Both the position numbers and the translations under genes were made by a program. Below are positions 24,587 to 33,706 of a stretch of 33,717 nt of DNA, piece after piece. Source of the DNA: Oceanivirga salmonicida (lineage in GTDB: Bacteria; Fusobacteriota; Fusobacteriia; Fusobacteriales; Leptotrichiaceae). Positions within the stretch are counted from its first letter, which is position 1; each line of letters starts with the position of its first letter. The stretch is taken from the NCBI RefSeq assembly GCF_001517915.1, contig NZ_LOQI01000012.1:1-33717 (forward strand), written 5' to 3'. The notes under the pieces were generated by a model that saw only the letters and a list, made by a program, of their open reading frames with translations, ran no database searches and was not told the DNA's origin.

Positions 24587-25918
24587 TTATTTAGCACCTA
24601 ACGCTGCCATTGTAATATAATTATAAGGTTTATTAAAATGAGGTAAGAAGAATATATCTAACAATTTAAGTTTATCTATTGTTAACTTTTCTTGTATAGC
24701 TAATGAAAATAAATGTATTCCCATAGACACATCGTGTTTAGAAGCTATTTGAGCTCCAACTATTCTTCTACTTCCTTTTTCATAAACAATTTTTATTTTA
24801 ACTTTTTCATTTGGCGAATTTTCTATAAAGTCCGCTTTTTGTACATCTTCAAAACTAGTTGATAAAACTTCCATTCCTAGTCTTTTTGCTGCTTCTTCTG
24901 TTAATCCTGTTGAAACCATATTGTAATCATATATAGATATACCATTAGATCCTTGTACTCCTGGTGATACTAATTCTGTTCCACAAGCATTATGTGCTGC
25001 TAATATACCTGATCTTACTGCATTTGTTGCTAATGCTATGTAGTTTATATCATCAATAGAATTATCATATACAGTTGCACAATCTCCTATTGCATAAACA
25101 TCTTTTATATTAGTTTCTTGTTTTCTGTTTACTTTATAAGCATTTTGATGTAATTCTAATTTATCTTTTAATAAATCAGTATTTGGTCTAAATCCTATAC
25201 ATAAAACTACCATATCTGTTTTAAACTCACTTTTATCAGTTTTTACACCTTCTACTTTTTGATTTCCTAATATTGTTTCTACTTTTTGATTAAATAGTAA
25301 TTCTACTCCATTAGATGATAATACATTACCCATCTCATTTCTAAATTCTTCGTCATAGTATGAACAAAGAACTGAATCTGATGAATCTATTAATGAAACA
25401 TCTTTACCATTTCTCTTAAACGCTTCTGCTAATTCAACACCTATATATCCTGCTCCAACTACTGTTACATGTTTAATATCTTTTGATTCAATTTTTTCTA
25501 TAACTTCTTTTGCATCTTGGAATAATTTAACAAATTGTACATTTTCTAAATCTTTTCCAGGTATAGGTGGATTTAATGGAAGTGAACCAGTAGATAAAAT
25601 TAATTTATCATATTTCTCTTCATATTTTTTACCATCTAAACTTTGTGCATATACTATTTTATTATCTGTATCTATTTTAGTTACTTCTGTTTCCATATAT
25701 ACTTTTGCACCTTTTGATTCTAATGTTGGTTTATCTGAATAAAATAAACCATCAGATGTACTTATTTGATTACCTATCCATAATGCCATTCCGCAACCCA
25801 AAAAACTAATATTACTATTTTTATCAAATACTGTAACTTCTATTCCTTTATAATTGTCAAGTATAGTGTTTATTGCAGCTGTTCCTGCATGATTTGCTCC
25901 TACTAAAACTACTTTCAT
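24587..25918 (-). CDS. nox: FAD-dependent NADH oxidase / CoA-disulfide reductase family
   Basis: From ATG 25918 the product has 443 residues. It shows the FAD-binding start [18 protein letters not shown] with His10, the single redox cysteine Cys42 in [12 protein letters not shown], the NAD(P)H-binding [15 protein letters not shown] and the second FAD motif [10 protein letters not shown]. His10 and Cys42 are the residues used by water-forming NADH oxidase of lactic acid bacteria; CoA-disulfide reductases share the fold. It would reoxidise NADH with oxygen and so protect an anaerobe. The frame opens five codons earlier, but GGGAG is placed for 25918. An extended -10 promoter stands upstream. 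Confidence 0.87.
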   Translation of the reverse strand: MKVVLVGANHAGTAAINTILDNYKGIEVTVFDKNSNISFLGCGMALWIGNQISTSDGLFYSDKPTLESKGAKVYMETEVTKIDTDNKIVYAQSLDGKKYEEKYDKLILSTGSLPLNPPIPGKDLENVQFVKLFQDAKEVIEKIESKDIKHVTVVGAGYIGVELAEAFKRNGKDVSLIDSSDSVLCSYYDEEFRNEMGNVLSSNGVELLFNQKVETILGNQKVEGVKTDKSEFKTDMVVLCIGFRPNTDLLKDKLELHQNAYKVNRKQETNIKDVYAIGDCATVYDNSIDDINYIALATNAVRSGILAAHNACGTELVSPGVQGSNGISIYDYNMVSTGLTEEAAKRLGMEVLSTSFEDVQKADFIENSPNEKVKIKIVYEKGSRRIVGAQIASKHDVSMGIHLFSLAIQEKLTIDKLKLLDIFFLPHFNKPYNYITMAALGAK

Positions 25919-25949
25919 ATTTTCAACTCCCATTTCTTATGCTGATACC

Positions 25950-25958
25950 ATTATATCA
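25950..25958 (-). promoter_or_regulatory. Putative extended -10 promoter for nox-trxA
   Basis: On the minus strand TGATATAAT (25950-25958) lies about 30 bases upstream of the nox start codon. A -35 box is weak, as expected for an extended -10 promoter. The region from 25970 to 26057 is AT-rich and I see nothing else in it. Confidence 0.5.
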
Positions 25959-26057
25959 TATTTTATGTATTTTTGGTAAATTAAATTGATAAAACATGTT
26001 TTTATTATCATATATTTTAATTTTTTTCATTTTTTTTCACTATATGTAACATTTCAC

Positions 26058-26080
26058 AAAAAGGAGAGTAAACTCCCCCT
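26058..26080 (-). terminator. Terminator of the gapN-malQ-dusA operon
   Basis: On the minus strand AGGGGGAG (26073-26080) pairs with CTCTCCTT (26061-26068) through two G-U pairs, with a TTTA loop and a following TTTTT. It starts 6 bases after the dusA stop. Confidence 0.85.
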
Positions 26081-26086
26081 ATAATT

Positions 26087-27025
26087 TTAGTTAAATTCTT
26101 TTAAAAATTCCTTAAGTTCTCTACTACTAACATTAGTATTAGCAGCTACATTTTTCCATATTTTACTATACTTAGTTCCATAAAATAGTCCTAGTGTATG
26201 CATAGTTGTATGATATGGTTTACTACCTTTATTTTCTTCTACATATTTTATTAATTTTTCTATTATTTCAAATCTTGAAATATTATATTCATTAAGCAAC
26301 ATAGGGTTATCATAAGCTGCTCTCCCTATCATTACTCTATCAACATATTGTAAATGTTCATTTACTTCTTCTATGGTTTTTATCCCACCATTTATTTCTA
26401 TATTAAGATTAGGTCTATCTTTTTTTAATTTATATACCATATCATAATCTAATGGTGGTATAGTCCTATTTTCATGTGGACTAAGCCCTTTTAATATTGC
26501 AATTCTAGCATGTACTGTAAAATCTTTTATACCTACACTTGATATTTCATCAACAAACTCTAATAATTCAGAATAGCTATTCATTAATCTATCATCTTTT
26601 AATATACCCTTACCATCTATACCTATTCTATGTTTAAGTGTTATTGGTTTATCAGTAACTTCTTTAATACTATTTATTATTTTTTTAAGTAACTTAATAT
26701 CAGACATAAGATAAGCACCCATCATATTATCAGAAACCCTATTAGATGGACAACCTGCATTAATATTTATGCTATCATAGTTATATTTATTTGCTTTATT
26801 AATAGCAATTTGTGCTAATTTCTCATCGTGAGTTGCAATCTGTAATGCTATAGGATGTTCTATTTCATTAAAATCTAATAATTTATCTAAATCTCCATTA
26901 ATTATTGCCTGTGCTGTTATCATTTCAGTATACAAATAAGAACTTTTATTAAACATTCTTAAAAAGTTTCTAAAATGTTTTGTAGTTCTATCAACCATAG
27001 GAGCTATACTAATTTTATTCATCAT
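26087..27025 (-). CDS. dusA: tRNA-dihydrouridine synthase, DusA-like
   Basis: The 312-residue FMN enzyme reduces uridines in the tRNA D-loop to dihydrouridine using NADPH. It opens KISIAPMVDRTTKHFRNFLR, then has YTEMITAQAI, the catalytic cysteine in NINAGCPSNRVSDNMMGAYLM, KHRIGID, FTVHARIAILKGLSP and INGGI with DRVMIGRAAYDNP. MVDRT, GCPSNRV and the LxxL-rich order are those of DusA (positions 20/20a) rather than DusB. The length is slightly below E. coli DusA. Its ATG overlaps the upstream stop as ATGA. It is the last gene of its operon. Confidence 0.87.
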   Translation of the reverse strand: MMNKISIAPMVDRTTKHFRNFLRMFNKSSYLYTEMITAQAIINGDLDKLLDFNEIEHPIALQIATHDEKLAQIAINKANKYNYDSININAGCPSNRVSDNMMGAYLMSDIKLLKKIINSIKEVTDKPITLKHRIGIDGKGILKDDRLMNSYSELLEFVDEISSVGIKDFTVHARIAILKGLSPHENRTIPPLDYDMVYKLKKDRPNLNIEINGGIKTIEEVNEHLQYVDRVMIGRAAYDNPMLLNEYNISRFEIIEKLIKYVEENKGSKPYHTTMHTLGLFYGTKYSKIWKNVAANTNVSSRELKEFLKEFN

Positions 27026-27468
27026 TTGCTTATTAACAATACCCCTCCTGTCATTAAAAATACTCCTATTAATTTAATGAAAGTAAATGATTTAACTTTC
27101 AAACCTACAAGACCAAAATGATCTAGTATAAGAGCTGTTATTATTTGAGATAATATTATTAAAACTGTTGCAGTTCCTGCACCTAAATGTGGAATTATTA
27201 CTATTAATAATGTTACAAATATAAGTCCTAAAAAAGCACCCATAAAACACCATAAAGGTACTGTTTTTAAAGTTTCTATACTAGGTAATTTTATTCCTTT
27301 AATTAAAAAGTAAATCGCTATAACTACTGTCCCTGCTAAAAATGTCCAAAATGTTGCAACTTCTACCCCTAAAACTTTTCCTAATGCTGAATTTACAGGG
27401 CTTTGTACTGTAACCGCTATTCCTGCAACTAATGCTAATATCATATATATTAATTTACCTTCTATCAT
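27022..27468 (-). CDS. YdcZ-like small membrane protein (DMT superfamily, DUF606)
   Basis: The 148-residue product has five hydrophobic segments and the DUF606 pattern: start IYMILALVAGIAVTVQSPVNSALGK, then the FWTFLAGTVV segment, LGAGTATVLIILSQIITALILDHFG and the final IGVFLMTGGVLLISK (given in pieces). These half-size drug/metabolite-type proteins often work as dimers. The substrate is unknown. The ATG overlaps the rarA stop by one base with AAGGAG in front, and the gene overlaps dusA by four bases, so the trio is tightly coupled. Confidence 0.8.
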   Translation of the reverse strand: MIEGKLIYMILALVAGIAVTVQSPVNSALGKVLGVEVATFWTFLAGTVVIAIYFLIKGIKLPSIETLKTVPLWCFMGAFLGLIFVTLLIVIIPHLGAGTATVLIILSQIITALILDHFGLVGLKVKSFTFIKLIGVFLMTGGVLLISK

Positions 27469-28673
27469 TATTGTTCTCCTTTAATTTTTTTCCAATATTC
27501 TTTTATTTTACTTTCATATTTATTATTCCCATAAACATATAGGTTTAAATATTTATTCATATAATTTTGCTTAACATAATTATTGTTATAATTATGAGGA
27601 TATAAATATTTTGATGCTCCTTGCTTTGTTAAATGGAAAGGTATATCTTGTACACCATTATCGTATATTATTTGCATCGCCTTATTAACAGCATTATATG
27701 CAGTATTACTCTTAGGTGACGTCGCTAAATATATCGCACATTCGGCTAATATTATTCTAGCTTCAGGCATACCAATTTTTTCTACTGCATTCATAGCAGA
27801 AACTGCTAAATTAAGTGCAGTAGGATTAGCTAGACCTATATCTTCACTAGCAGATATTACTAATCTTCTAGCTATATACATTAAATCTTCTCCACCAACC
27901 AAAAGTGAACTAAGCCAATAAACAGCAGCGTCAGGATCACTCCCTCTTATACTTTTTATCATTGCTGATATTCTATCATACTTAGCACCTGTATCATATT
28001 CTTTTTTTATATTTATTCCATTTTTTACCGTCTCTAAGTCAGTTTTTGCTATTAATTCTAATATATTTAAAGCATATCTTGCATCACCTTGACTAATAGA
28101 TAATATATATTTTAAAGCGTTCTTATCTATTTCTATATCATTTTTTTTAGCAACAGACAACACTATTTTTTCTATATCTTCATCACTTAATTTCTTAAAT
28201 TCTAAAACTACACATCTAGAAATTATGGCTCTATTCAAGTTATAATAAGGGTTTTCAGTTGTAGACCCTATTAATATTAAATTACCATCTTCTAAATCTT
28301 GCAATAAAGAATCTTGTTGTGCCTTATTAAATCTATGTATTTCATCAAATAAAAGTATTGTTTTTTCACCAGTCATTTGATTATGTGCCTTTGCCCTATT
28401 AGAAGTTTCTTTTACATTAGCTACTCCTGAATTTATTGCATTTAAATATTCAAAATTATAGCCTAATTTTTTTGCTATTATCTTAGAAATAGTAGTTTTA
28501 CCTGTCCCTGGTGGTCCAAATATTATTAAATTTACTAATTCTTTTTTATCTAACATTTTTTTTATTATTTTCATAGCCTCTTCTTGACCATAAAAATCAT
28601 CTAAATCTATTGGTCTACTCTCAAATGCTAGTGGACGCTTAGATTTATTTTCATATATTCCTAATTGTTCCAT
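27468..28673 (-). CDS. rarA: Replication-associated recombination protein A (AAA+ ATPase)
   Basis: The product of 401 residues from ATG 28673 is the RarA/MgsA/WRNIP1 type of clamp-loader-like AAA+ ATPase: RPIDLDDFYGQEE, Walker A IIFGPPGTGKTT, Walker B ILLFDEIHRFNKAQQD, sensor 1 LIGSTTENPYYNLNRAIISRC and the C-terminal tetramer domain. It acts at stalled replication forks with SSB and RecA. The frame is open 13 codons farther up, but 28673 lies one base after the malQ stop with GGAAGA just before it and gives the family start MEQLG. Confidence 0.93.
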   Translation of the reverse strand: MEQLGIYENKSKRPLAFESRPIDLDDFYGQEEAMKIIKKMLDKKELVNLIIFGPPGTGKTTISKIIAKKLGYNFEYLNAINSGVANVKETSNRAKAHNQMTGEKTILLFDEIHRFNKAQQDSLLQDLEDGNLILIGSTTENPYYNLNRAIISRCVVLEFKKLSDEDIEKIVLSVAKKNDIEIDKNALKYILSISQGDARYALNILELIAKTDLETVKNGINIKKEYDTGAKYDRISAMIKSIRGSDPDAAVYWLSSLLVGGEDLMYIARRLVISASEDIGLANPTALNLAVSAMNAVEKIGMPEARIILAECAIYLATSPKSNTAYNAVNKAMQIIYDNGVQDIPFHLTKQGASKYLYPHNYNNNYVKQNYMNKYLNLYVYGNNKYESKIKEYWKKIKGEQ

Positions 28674-28674
28674 A

Positions 28675-30267
28675 TTATCTTCCATACAACTTAGTAATAT
28701 GTGATATAGCATTAGCTAAATCATCATTTAAAACAAACTCACCTATTCTCCATTGCCAATTTCCAACTGCAACTCCTGGAGTATTTATTCTTGCATCTTC
28801 TCCGTAACATAAATAATCTTGTATAGGTATTATACACATATTAGATACACTTCTTTGAGCAAGTCTTATTAAATGCCAACATATATCATCATCGTTAACA
28901 TCTAAATAATCTCTTATTTGAGCTCTTTCTACATCACTTAAATTATTATACCAACCCAATGTAGTATTATTATCATGAGTTCCAGTATAAACTACTGAAT
29001 TTTTCTCATAATTATGTACTAAATATAGGTTATCAGGGTCATTATTAAATGCAAATTGTAATATTTTCATACCTGGTAAATCAAAATCATTTTTTAATTT
29101 AATAACTTCATCAGTAAGTACTCCTAAATCCTCTGCTATTAAATTTATATTAGGAAATTCTTCAAATATTTCTTTAAAAAGGTCTTCGCCAGGCCCTTTT
29201 ATCCATTTACCATTTATAGCAGTTTTTTCTTCTGCTGGTATTTCCCAATAAGATTCAAACCCTCTAAAATGATCAAGTCTTATTATGTTATAAAGTTCTA
29301 AATTAGATTTTATTCTTAATTTCCACCATTCATATGAATTATTTTTCATTTCTTCCCAATTATATACTGGATTCCCCCATAATTGTCCTGTTGAACTGAA
29401 ATAATCAGGTGGAACTCCTGTAACTTTATCAAATACAAATAAATTAGAATTTGACCATGCATCTGCTGAATCCGTAGATACAAATATTGGTATATCTCCT
29501 ATTATTTCAATATTTTTACTATTTGCATATTTTTTTATTTTTGACCATTGTCTAAAAAATAGAAATTGCATAAATTTTTGTACATCAATATCGTGAGATA
29601 ATAATTTACTATATTTATCAATAGCTTCTTCATTTCTAAATCTAATATCATCATCCCAATTATGCCAAGATGAACCTTTAAAGTGTTTTTTTATTGACAT
29701 AAATAGCGAAAAATCATTTAACCAATATGAATGCTTAATTTTAAATTCTTCAAATTCAACATTTAACTTCTCTTTATTATTATATGCTTTTTCTAAAATC
29801 ATATTTTTAGCATAATATAGTTTCCCATAATCTACTAAATAAGGGTTATCATTTTTTAAAATTTCTATATCTTCATAAGTTAATAATTGCTCATTAACCA
29901 ATTCTTCAACATCTACTAAATACGGATTACCTGCAAATGCTGAAAAACATTGGTAAGGAGAATCATTAAACCCAGTAGGCCCTAATGGAAATATTTGCCA
30001 TAGAGTTTGACCTGCTTTTTCTAAAAAATCTATAAATTCATATGCTTTTTTACCTAATGTCCCTATTGTATATTCCCCAGAAAAAGAACTAGGGTGCATT
30101 AATATACCTGCTTTTCTTTCTCTTTTATCTCTAATTCTTTCTAATAACTCATCCAATTTACTATTATCTTTTTCTTCAATAGTAATTTCAACCTTTTTCT
30201 TAAAATCACCTAATAAAGACTTCATAGTTTTTTCAAATAAATCATCAGTTTTTTGCTTTTTTATCAT
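28675..30267 (-). CDS. malQ: 4-alpha-glucanotransferase (amylomaltase, GH77) with N-terminal extension
   Basis: The 530-residue enzyme transfers maltodextrin segments between chains and releases glucose. GH77 motifs are clear: GILMHPSSFSG, GNPYLVD, the nucleophile in IIRLDHFRGFESYWEIPA, the acid/base in IAEDLGVLT and TGTHDNNTTLGW. The usual N-terminus (GILLHP-type) begins only at about residue 53. The first 50 residues are a highly charged, probably helical stretch not found in standard amylomaltases. The start is well supported by GAGGAG and by the ATGA overlap with the ROK gene. Neighbours (ROK kinase, GapN) point to maltodextrin use. Confidence 0.93.
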   Translation of the reverse strand: MIKKQKTDDLFEKTMKSLLGDFKKKVEITIEEKDNSKLDELLERIRDKRERKAGILMHPSSFSGEYTIGTLGKKAYEFIDFLEKAGQTLWQIFPLGPTGFNDSPYQCFSAFAGNPYLVDVEELVNEQLLTYEDIEILKNDNPYLVDYGKLYYAKNMILEKAYNNKEKLNVEFEEFKIKHSYWLNDFSLFMSIKKHFKGSSWHNWDDDIRFRNEEAIDKYSKLLSHDIDVQKFMQFLFFRQWSKIKKYANSKNIEIIGDIPIFVSTDSADAWSNSNLFVFDKVTGVPPDYFSSTGQLWGNPVYNWEEMKNNSYEWWKLRIKSNLELYNIIRLDHFRGFESYWEIPAEEKTAINGKWIKGPGEDLFKEIFEEFPNINLIAEDLGVLTDEVIKLKNDFDLPGMKILQFAFNNDPDNLYLVHNYEKNSVVYTGTHDNNTTLGWYNNLSDVERAQIRDYLDVNDDDICWHLIRLAQRSVSNMCIIPIQDYLCYGEDARINTPGVAVGNWQWRIGEFVLNDDLANAISHITKLYGR

Positions 30268-31220
30268 TTTTTCTCCTCTGTCATTGCAAGATATACCGCA
30301 CCATATATACCTGCATCATTTCCTAATTTTGCTTGTTTTATTTTAAGATTTTCTAATATTGGAGGTAATGTATATGCTTTTAATTTTTCTTTTACTTTAT
30401 CAAACAGAAAATCCCCTGCTAAGGCTACTCCTCCACCTACAACTATGACATCAGGATCTAAAATATTTAAAACATATGATAATCCTAATGCTAAATAATT
30501 GGCTTCATCATCAACTATATCAATAGCCATTGCATCGCCTGCTTTTGCTGCATCAAATACATCTTTGGCTTCTATAGGTCTTTTAGTATATATTTCATAT
30601 AGGCTTGTTTTTTTATTTACTCTTAATCTTGATTCTGCTTCTCTTTCTATACCAGTTGCTGAAGCATATGCTTCAAAACATCCTCTTTGTCCACAACCAC
30701 ATAAAAGTCCATTTGGAACGATAGTTACATGCCCTAATTCTCCAGCTCCACCTATTTTACCAGAAATTATTTTGCCTGAATTAACTACACCTGCTCCTAT
30801 ACCTGTCCCTATTGCTACTCCAATTACATCTTTATAGCCTTTACCTGCTCCTACAAATACTTCTCCTAATGTTATTACATTAACATCATTATCTATATAT
30901 ACTGGTACTTCTAAAAGTTTTCTAAATTCATCTGCGACTTTTAATTCTTTTGGCCATGGAAAATTACTAAACATTTTAACTTTACTTTTTGCAATAACTG
31001 GACCTGGAACTCCTACTCCTACACAACTTAAATCTTTTATACTCAAATCTTTTTTTTCTAATTCTGATTTAAGAGTATCACATATTCTTTTTATAGTTTT
31101 TTCATAACCATATTCAGATGAAGTTTTAATGCTTGTTTTTAAAATTATATTAGCATTTTCATCTAAAACACCTATTTTAGTATTAGTTCCTCCTAAGTCA
31201 ATTCCGCCATAATATTTCAT
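30264..31220 (-). CDS. glk: ROK-family glucokinase
   Basis: The 318-residue product has the ROK ATP site GIDLGGTNTKIGV (about residues 6-18), the sugar-binding loop IDNDVNVITLGE, the GTGIGAGVV segment, the histidine in AGELGHVTI and the zinc cluster CGCGQRGCFEAYAS with three or four cysteines. It phosphorylates glucose to glucose-6-phosphate. It has no N-terminal helix-turn-helix, so it is an enzyme rather than a ROK repressor. It precedes malQ with a four-base ATGA overlap, so the glucose freed by MalQ would be phosphorylated by its neighbour. Confidence 0.93.
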   Translation of the reverse strand: MKYYGGIDLGGTNTKIGVLDENANIILKTSIKTSSEYGYEKTIKRICDTLKSELEKKDLSIKDLSCVGVGVPGPVIAKSKVKMFSNFPWPKELKVADEFRKLLEVPVYIDNDVNVITLGEVFVGAGKGYKDVIGVAIGTGIGAGVVNSGKIISGKIGGAGELGHVTIVPNGLLCGCGQRGCFEAYASATGIEREAESRLRVNKKTSLYEIYTKRPIEAKDVFDAAKAGDAMAIDIVDDEANYLALGLSYVLNILDPDVIVVGGGVALAGDFLFDKVKEKLKAYTLPPILENLKIKQAKLGNDAGIYGAVYLAMTEEKK

Positions 31221-31237
31221 TAATAAACCTCCAAATT

Positions 31238-32605
31238 TTATATATCTACTACTATACTTTTTAATTTTGTCATACTTAATATACTATGTTTTATACCTTG
31301 TACTCCCATTCCACTATCTTTTATTCCAAAGAAAGGAAAATTATCTGGTCCTCTTTGTGTTTTATTATTTATATGTACTGTACCTACTTCTAATTTTCTT
31401 GCTATATCAAATGCCATTTTAATGTTTTGTGTAAATACTGAACTTTGCAGACCATAATTAGACATATTTGCTATTTTTATAGCTTCTTCAACACTTGAAA
31501 CTCTAATTATTGGAAGTACTGGACCAAAAGGTTCTTCAAAAGCTACTTCCATATCTAAACTTACATTATCTAATAAAGTTGGGTATATTATGTTCCCTTC
31601 TCTTTTATTACTTAATACTAATTTAGCACCTTTATCTATTGCATCTTTTATTAAATTTTCTACAAAATCTGCACTTTTACTATCTATTAACGGTGTTATA
31701 TAAACACCTTCTTCCATAGGATTTCCTACTTTTAATTTAGTTACTTTTTCTTTTATTTTCTCTACTAATCTATCTGCAATTTTATCTATAACTAAAACTC
31801 TTTTTATAGCTGTACATCTTTGTCCTGAATAACTATATGCTCCTTTTACTATTTCGCTAGAAGCCTTTTCTAAATCAGCATCTTCTAATACTATGGCAGC
31901 ATCTTTTCCACCTAATTCTAACATAAGACCTTTCATTTCTGACTTATTTGATATGCCTTTTCCTACATTAGTACTACCTGTAAAATTAATAAACTTAATT
32001 GATTTATGAGTTATTATATGATCTCCTATAACTCTACCATAACCTGTTACTATTTCTAGCACATTTTTAGGTAATGCTTTATTTAATATTTTCACCATTT
32101 CATTACATACAATAGAACCCTGTGTAGGTGGTTTAAATAGGACTACATTTCCCATAATTAATGCTGGTATTATTTTTGATATAGATAAATTTATAGGGTA
32201 ATTAAATGGTGCAATACATAAGACCACTCCTAATGGTTCTCTATGTACTAAAGCCCTTTTATTAACTCCTAATCCTCTACCATCATATATTTCATCACTA
32301 ATACGAAGTGCTTCTTCAATAGTATAATATATCATTTCTATACTTCTATCTATCTCAGACAACGCATCTTTATATGGTTTAGAGATTTCCATAGCCATTA
32401 TTTTGGCTAATTTTTCTTTATCATTTTCTAATAAAACTGCACATTCTTTTAACATAGTTGCTCTTTTAATAATTTCTATATTTTTAAAATCCTCAAAAGA
32501 TTTTTCTAAATCCATGATTATACTATCAATTTTTTGAGTATTCATAGCTTCTACATAACCTAAACTCTCCTTATTTACAGGAGAAAAAATTTCTATCTTT
32601 TCCAT
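31238..32605 (-). CDS. gapN: NADP-dependent non-phosphorylating glyceraldehyde-3-phosphate dehydrogenase
   Basis: The 455-residue aldehyde dehydrogenase has IAPFNYPINLSISKI, KPPTQGS, FTGSTNVGK, the general base in LELGGKDAAI, the nucleophile in YSGQRCTAIKR and EEPFGPVLPIIRV. The stretches HINNKTQRGPDNFPFFG and SGQRCTAIKRV are close to those I recall from streptococcal GapN, which oxidises glyceraldehyde-3-phosphate to 3-phosphoglycerate with NADP, giving NADPH but no ATP. That makes GapN the best call over other aldehyde dehydrogenases. It is slightly shorter at the N-terminus than streptococcal GapN. It is part of the malQ-glk operon. Confidence 0.88.
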   Translation of the reverse strand: MEKIEIFSPVNKESLGYVEAMNTQKIDSIIMDLEKSFEDFKNIEIIKRATMLKECAVLLENDKEKLAKIMAMEISKPYKDALSEIDRSIEMIYYTIEEALRISDEIYDGRGLGVNKRALVHREPLGVVLCIAPFNYPINLSISKIIPALIMGNVVLFKPPTQGSIVCNEMVKILNKALPKNVLEIVTGYGRVIGDHIITHKSIKFINFTGSTNVGKGISNKSEMKGLMLELGGKDAAIVLEDADLEKASSEIVKGAYSYSGQRCTAIKRVLVIDKIADRLVEKIKEKVTKLKVGNPMEEGVYITPLIDSKSADFVENLIKDAIDKGAKLVLSNKREGNIIYPTLLDNVSLDMEVAFEEPFGPVLPIIRVSSVEEAIKIANMSNYGLQSSVFTQNIKMAFDIARKLEVGTVHINNKTQRGPDNFPFFGIKDSGMGVQGIKHSILSMTKLKSIVVDI

Positions 32606-32612
32606 ATAACTC

Positions 32613-33473
32613 CTACTTTAATTTATTTATCCACATTATTAATTCATCATATATTTTAAATTTATTTATTTCGTGTAAATTATCGTGTCTTCCGCCCTCA
32701 TTTTTTATTAATTTAATATTTCTTATCTTATTATTTATTTTAACCATATATTTTTTTGCTTTTTCCTGATTTATACTATAATCTTCACTTCCAAAAATTA
32801 TTAATACATTAGCATCTTCTCTAATTTTATTCAATGATTTCTTAACTTTTTTCATAAGTTTTAATTGTTCATAAAAATATATAGGTTTGGCATTAAATCC
32901 ACAATTTATATCTTTCTCATATTTTTTCAATTCTTCTTTATCTCTAGTTAAATAAGCATATTTCCCTTCTTCTTTAAAATTTTTATTGTATAAAGTTCTA
33001 TATGAATTTAAACTGCTTTCATTTAAATCAAATTGATCTTCTATCATTGTTTTTAATAACAATAAATTTATAGATATTGTCTTTTCAAAAGGTAGAGCTG
33101 ATAAAATTAGATTTTTATAATCTTTTCTAATTGCCAAATCAGATACTATTAAACTACCTAAACCATGCCCAAATAAAATTAAATCATTATGGTTTAATTT
33201 ATTAAATTTGAATAATAAAAAATTATCTATATTTTCAATTATTTTCTCTAAACCGCCTTCTCCAAAATCACTAACTTCTTTGGTTTGTAATTTACCATGT
33301 CCATTCAACTCCAAAACATATACATTAAAGCCTTTGTCATAGAAATATTTAGCAAAATGTTCGTATCTATCTATATGTTCAAATGCATCATGTATAAATA
33401 CTATATTTTTACATTTTTTTTCAATATGTTCATAACTTAGATATGGGATATCATTAAAAAATTCAAAATCCAT
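32613..33473 (-). CDS. Alpha/beta hydrolase (lysophospholipase-like) with glycine at the nucleophile position
   Basis: The 286-residue product follows the monoglyceride lipase / lysophospholipase pattern: HDAFEHIDRYEHFA near residue 28 (usually HGxxEHxxRY), LELNGHGKL, the nucleophile elbow, IIFGSEDYSIN (Asp231) and GGRHDNLHE (His263). The elbow reads LFGHGLGSL instead of GHSxG: residue 104 is Gly (GGT, 33162-33164) in place of the serine. The oxyanion HG is also changed to HD. Asp and His remain. It may be a non-catalytic relative, or use another route. There is no signal peptide. It is first in the operon before gapN (7 bases), with a clear promoter. Confidence 0.8.
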   Translation of the reverse strand: MDFEFFNDIPYLSYEHIEKKCKNIVFIHDAFEHIDRYEHFAKYFYDKGFNVYVLELNGHGKLQTKEVSDFGEGGLEKIIENIDNFLLFKFNKLNHNDLILFGHGLGSLIVSDLAIRKDYKNLILSALPFEKTISINLLLLKTMIEDQFDLNESSLNSYRTLYNKNFKEEGKYAYLTRDKEELKKYEKDINCGFNAKPIYFYEQLKLMKKVKKSLNKIREDANVLIIFGSEDYSINQEKAKKYMVKINNKIRNIKLIKNEGGRHDNLHEINKFKIYDELIMWINKLK

Positions 33474-33499
33474 AAAAACTCCCTTCTTTCATAGTTTAT

Positions 33500-33527
33500 A
33501 TTATATCATAAAAAAATGCATTTTCAA
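33500..33527 (-). promoter_or_regulatory. Promoter for the hydrolase-gapN-glk-malQ operon
   Basis: On the minus strand TTGAAA (33522-33527) is followed after 16 bases by TATAAT (33500-33505), preceded by TG one base upstream. It lies about 30 bases before the ATG at 33473, which has the ribosome binding site GAAGGGAG. Confidence 0.72.
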
Positions 33528-33654
33528 ACTGAAATAAAAATTTAAATTATGGAAAAATAACCTTTATTTATAATAATACTTATAGAAAATTATTATCCAG
33601 TATTTTTGCTAAACCAATTAGACTTTTTATAAAACACTAATTTAAATTGGGGCT

Positions 33655-33706
33655 GTTGCAAATAGGTAGTTTTTAAACTACTTATTGCAACTCTCTTTTT
33701 TTTTTT
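33655..33706 (+). terminator. Strong hairpin with T-tract at the window edge, possibly an insertion-sequence end
   Basis: GTTGCAAATAGGTAGTTT and AAACTACTTATTGCAAC form a stem of about 16 pairs (33655-33691, one bulged A, one G-U), followed by eleven consecutive T (33696-33706). It would terminate rightward transcription, but no rightward gene precedes it: 33528-33654 is AT-rich with no ORF that I trust. The preceding GGGGCTGTTGCAAA (33649-33662) resembles terminal inverted repeats of some insertion sequences, so this may be the edge of an element continuing past the window. The family cannot be named from this. Confidence 0.55.

Noticed and set aside
33528-33654. Small gene between the gapN operon promoter and the edge hairpin
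   Set aside because: Stops in all frames and no ribosome binding site; only AT-rich DNA is visible.
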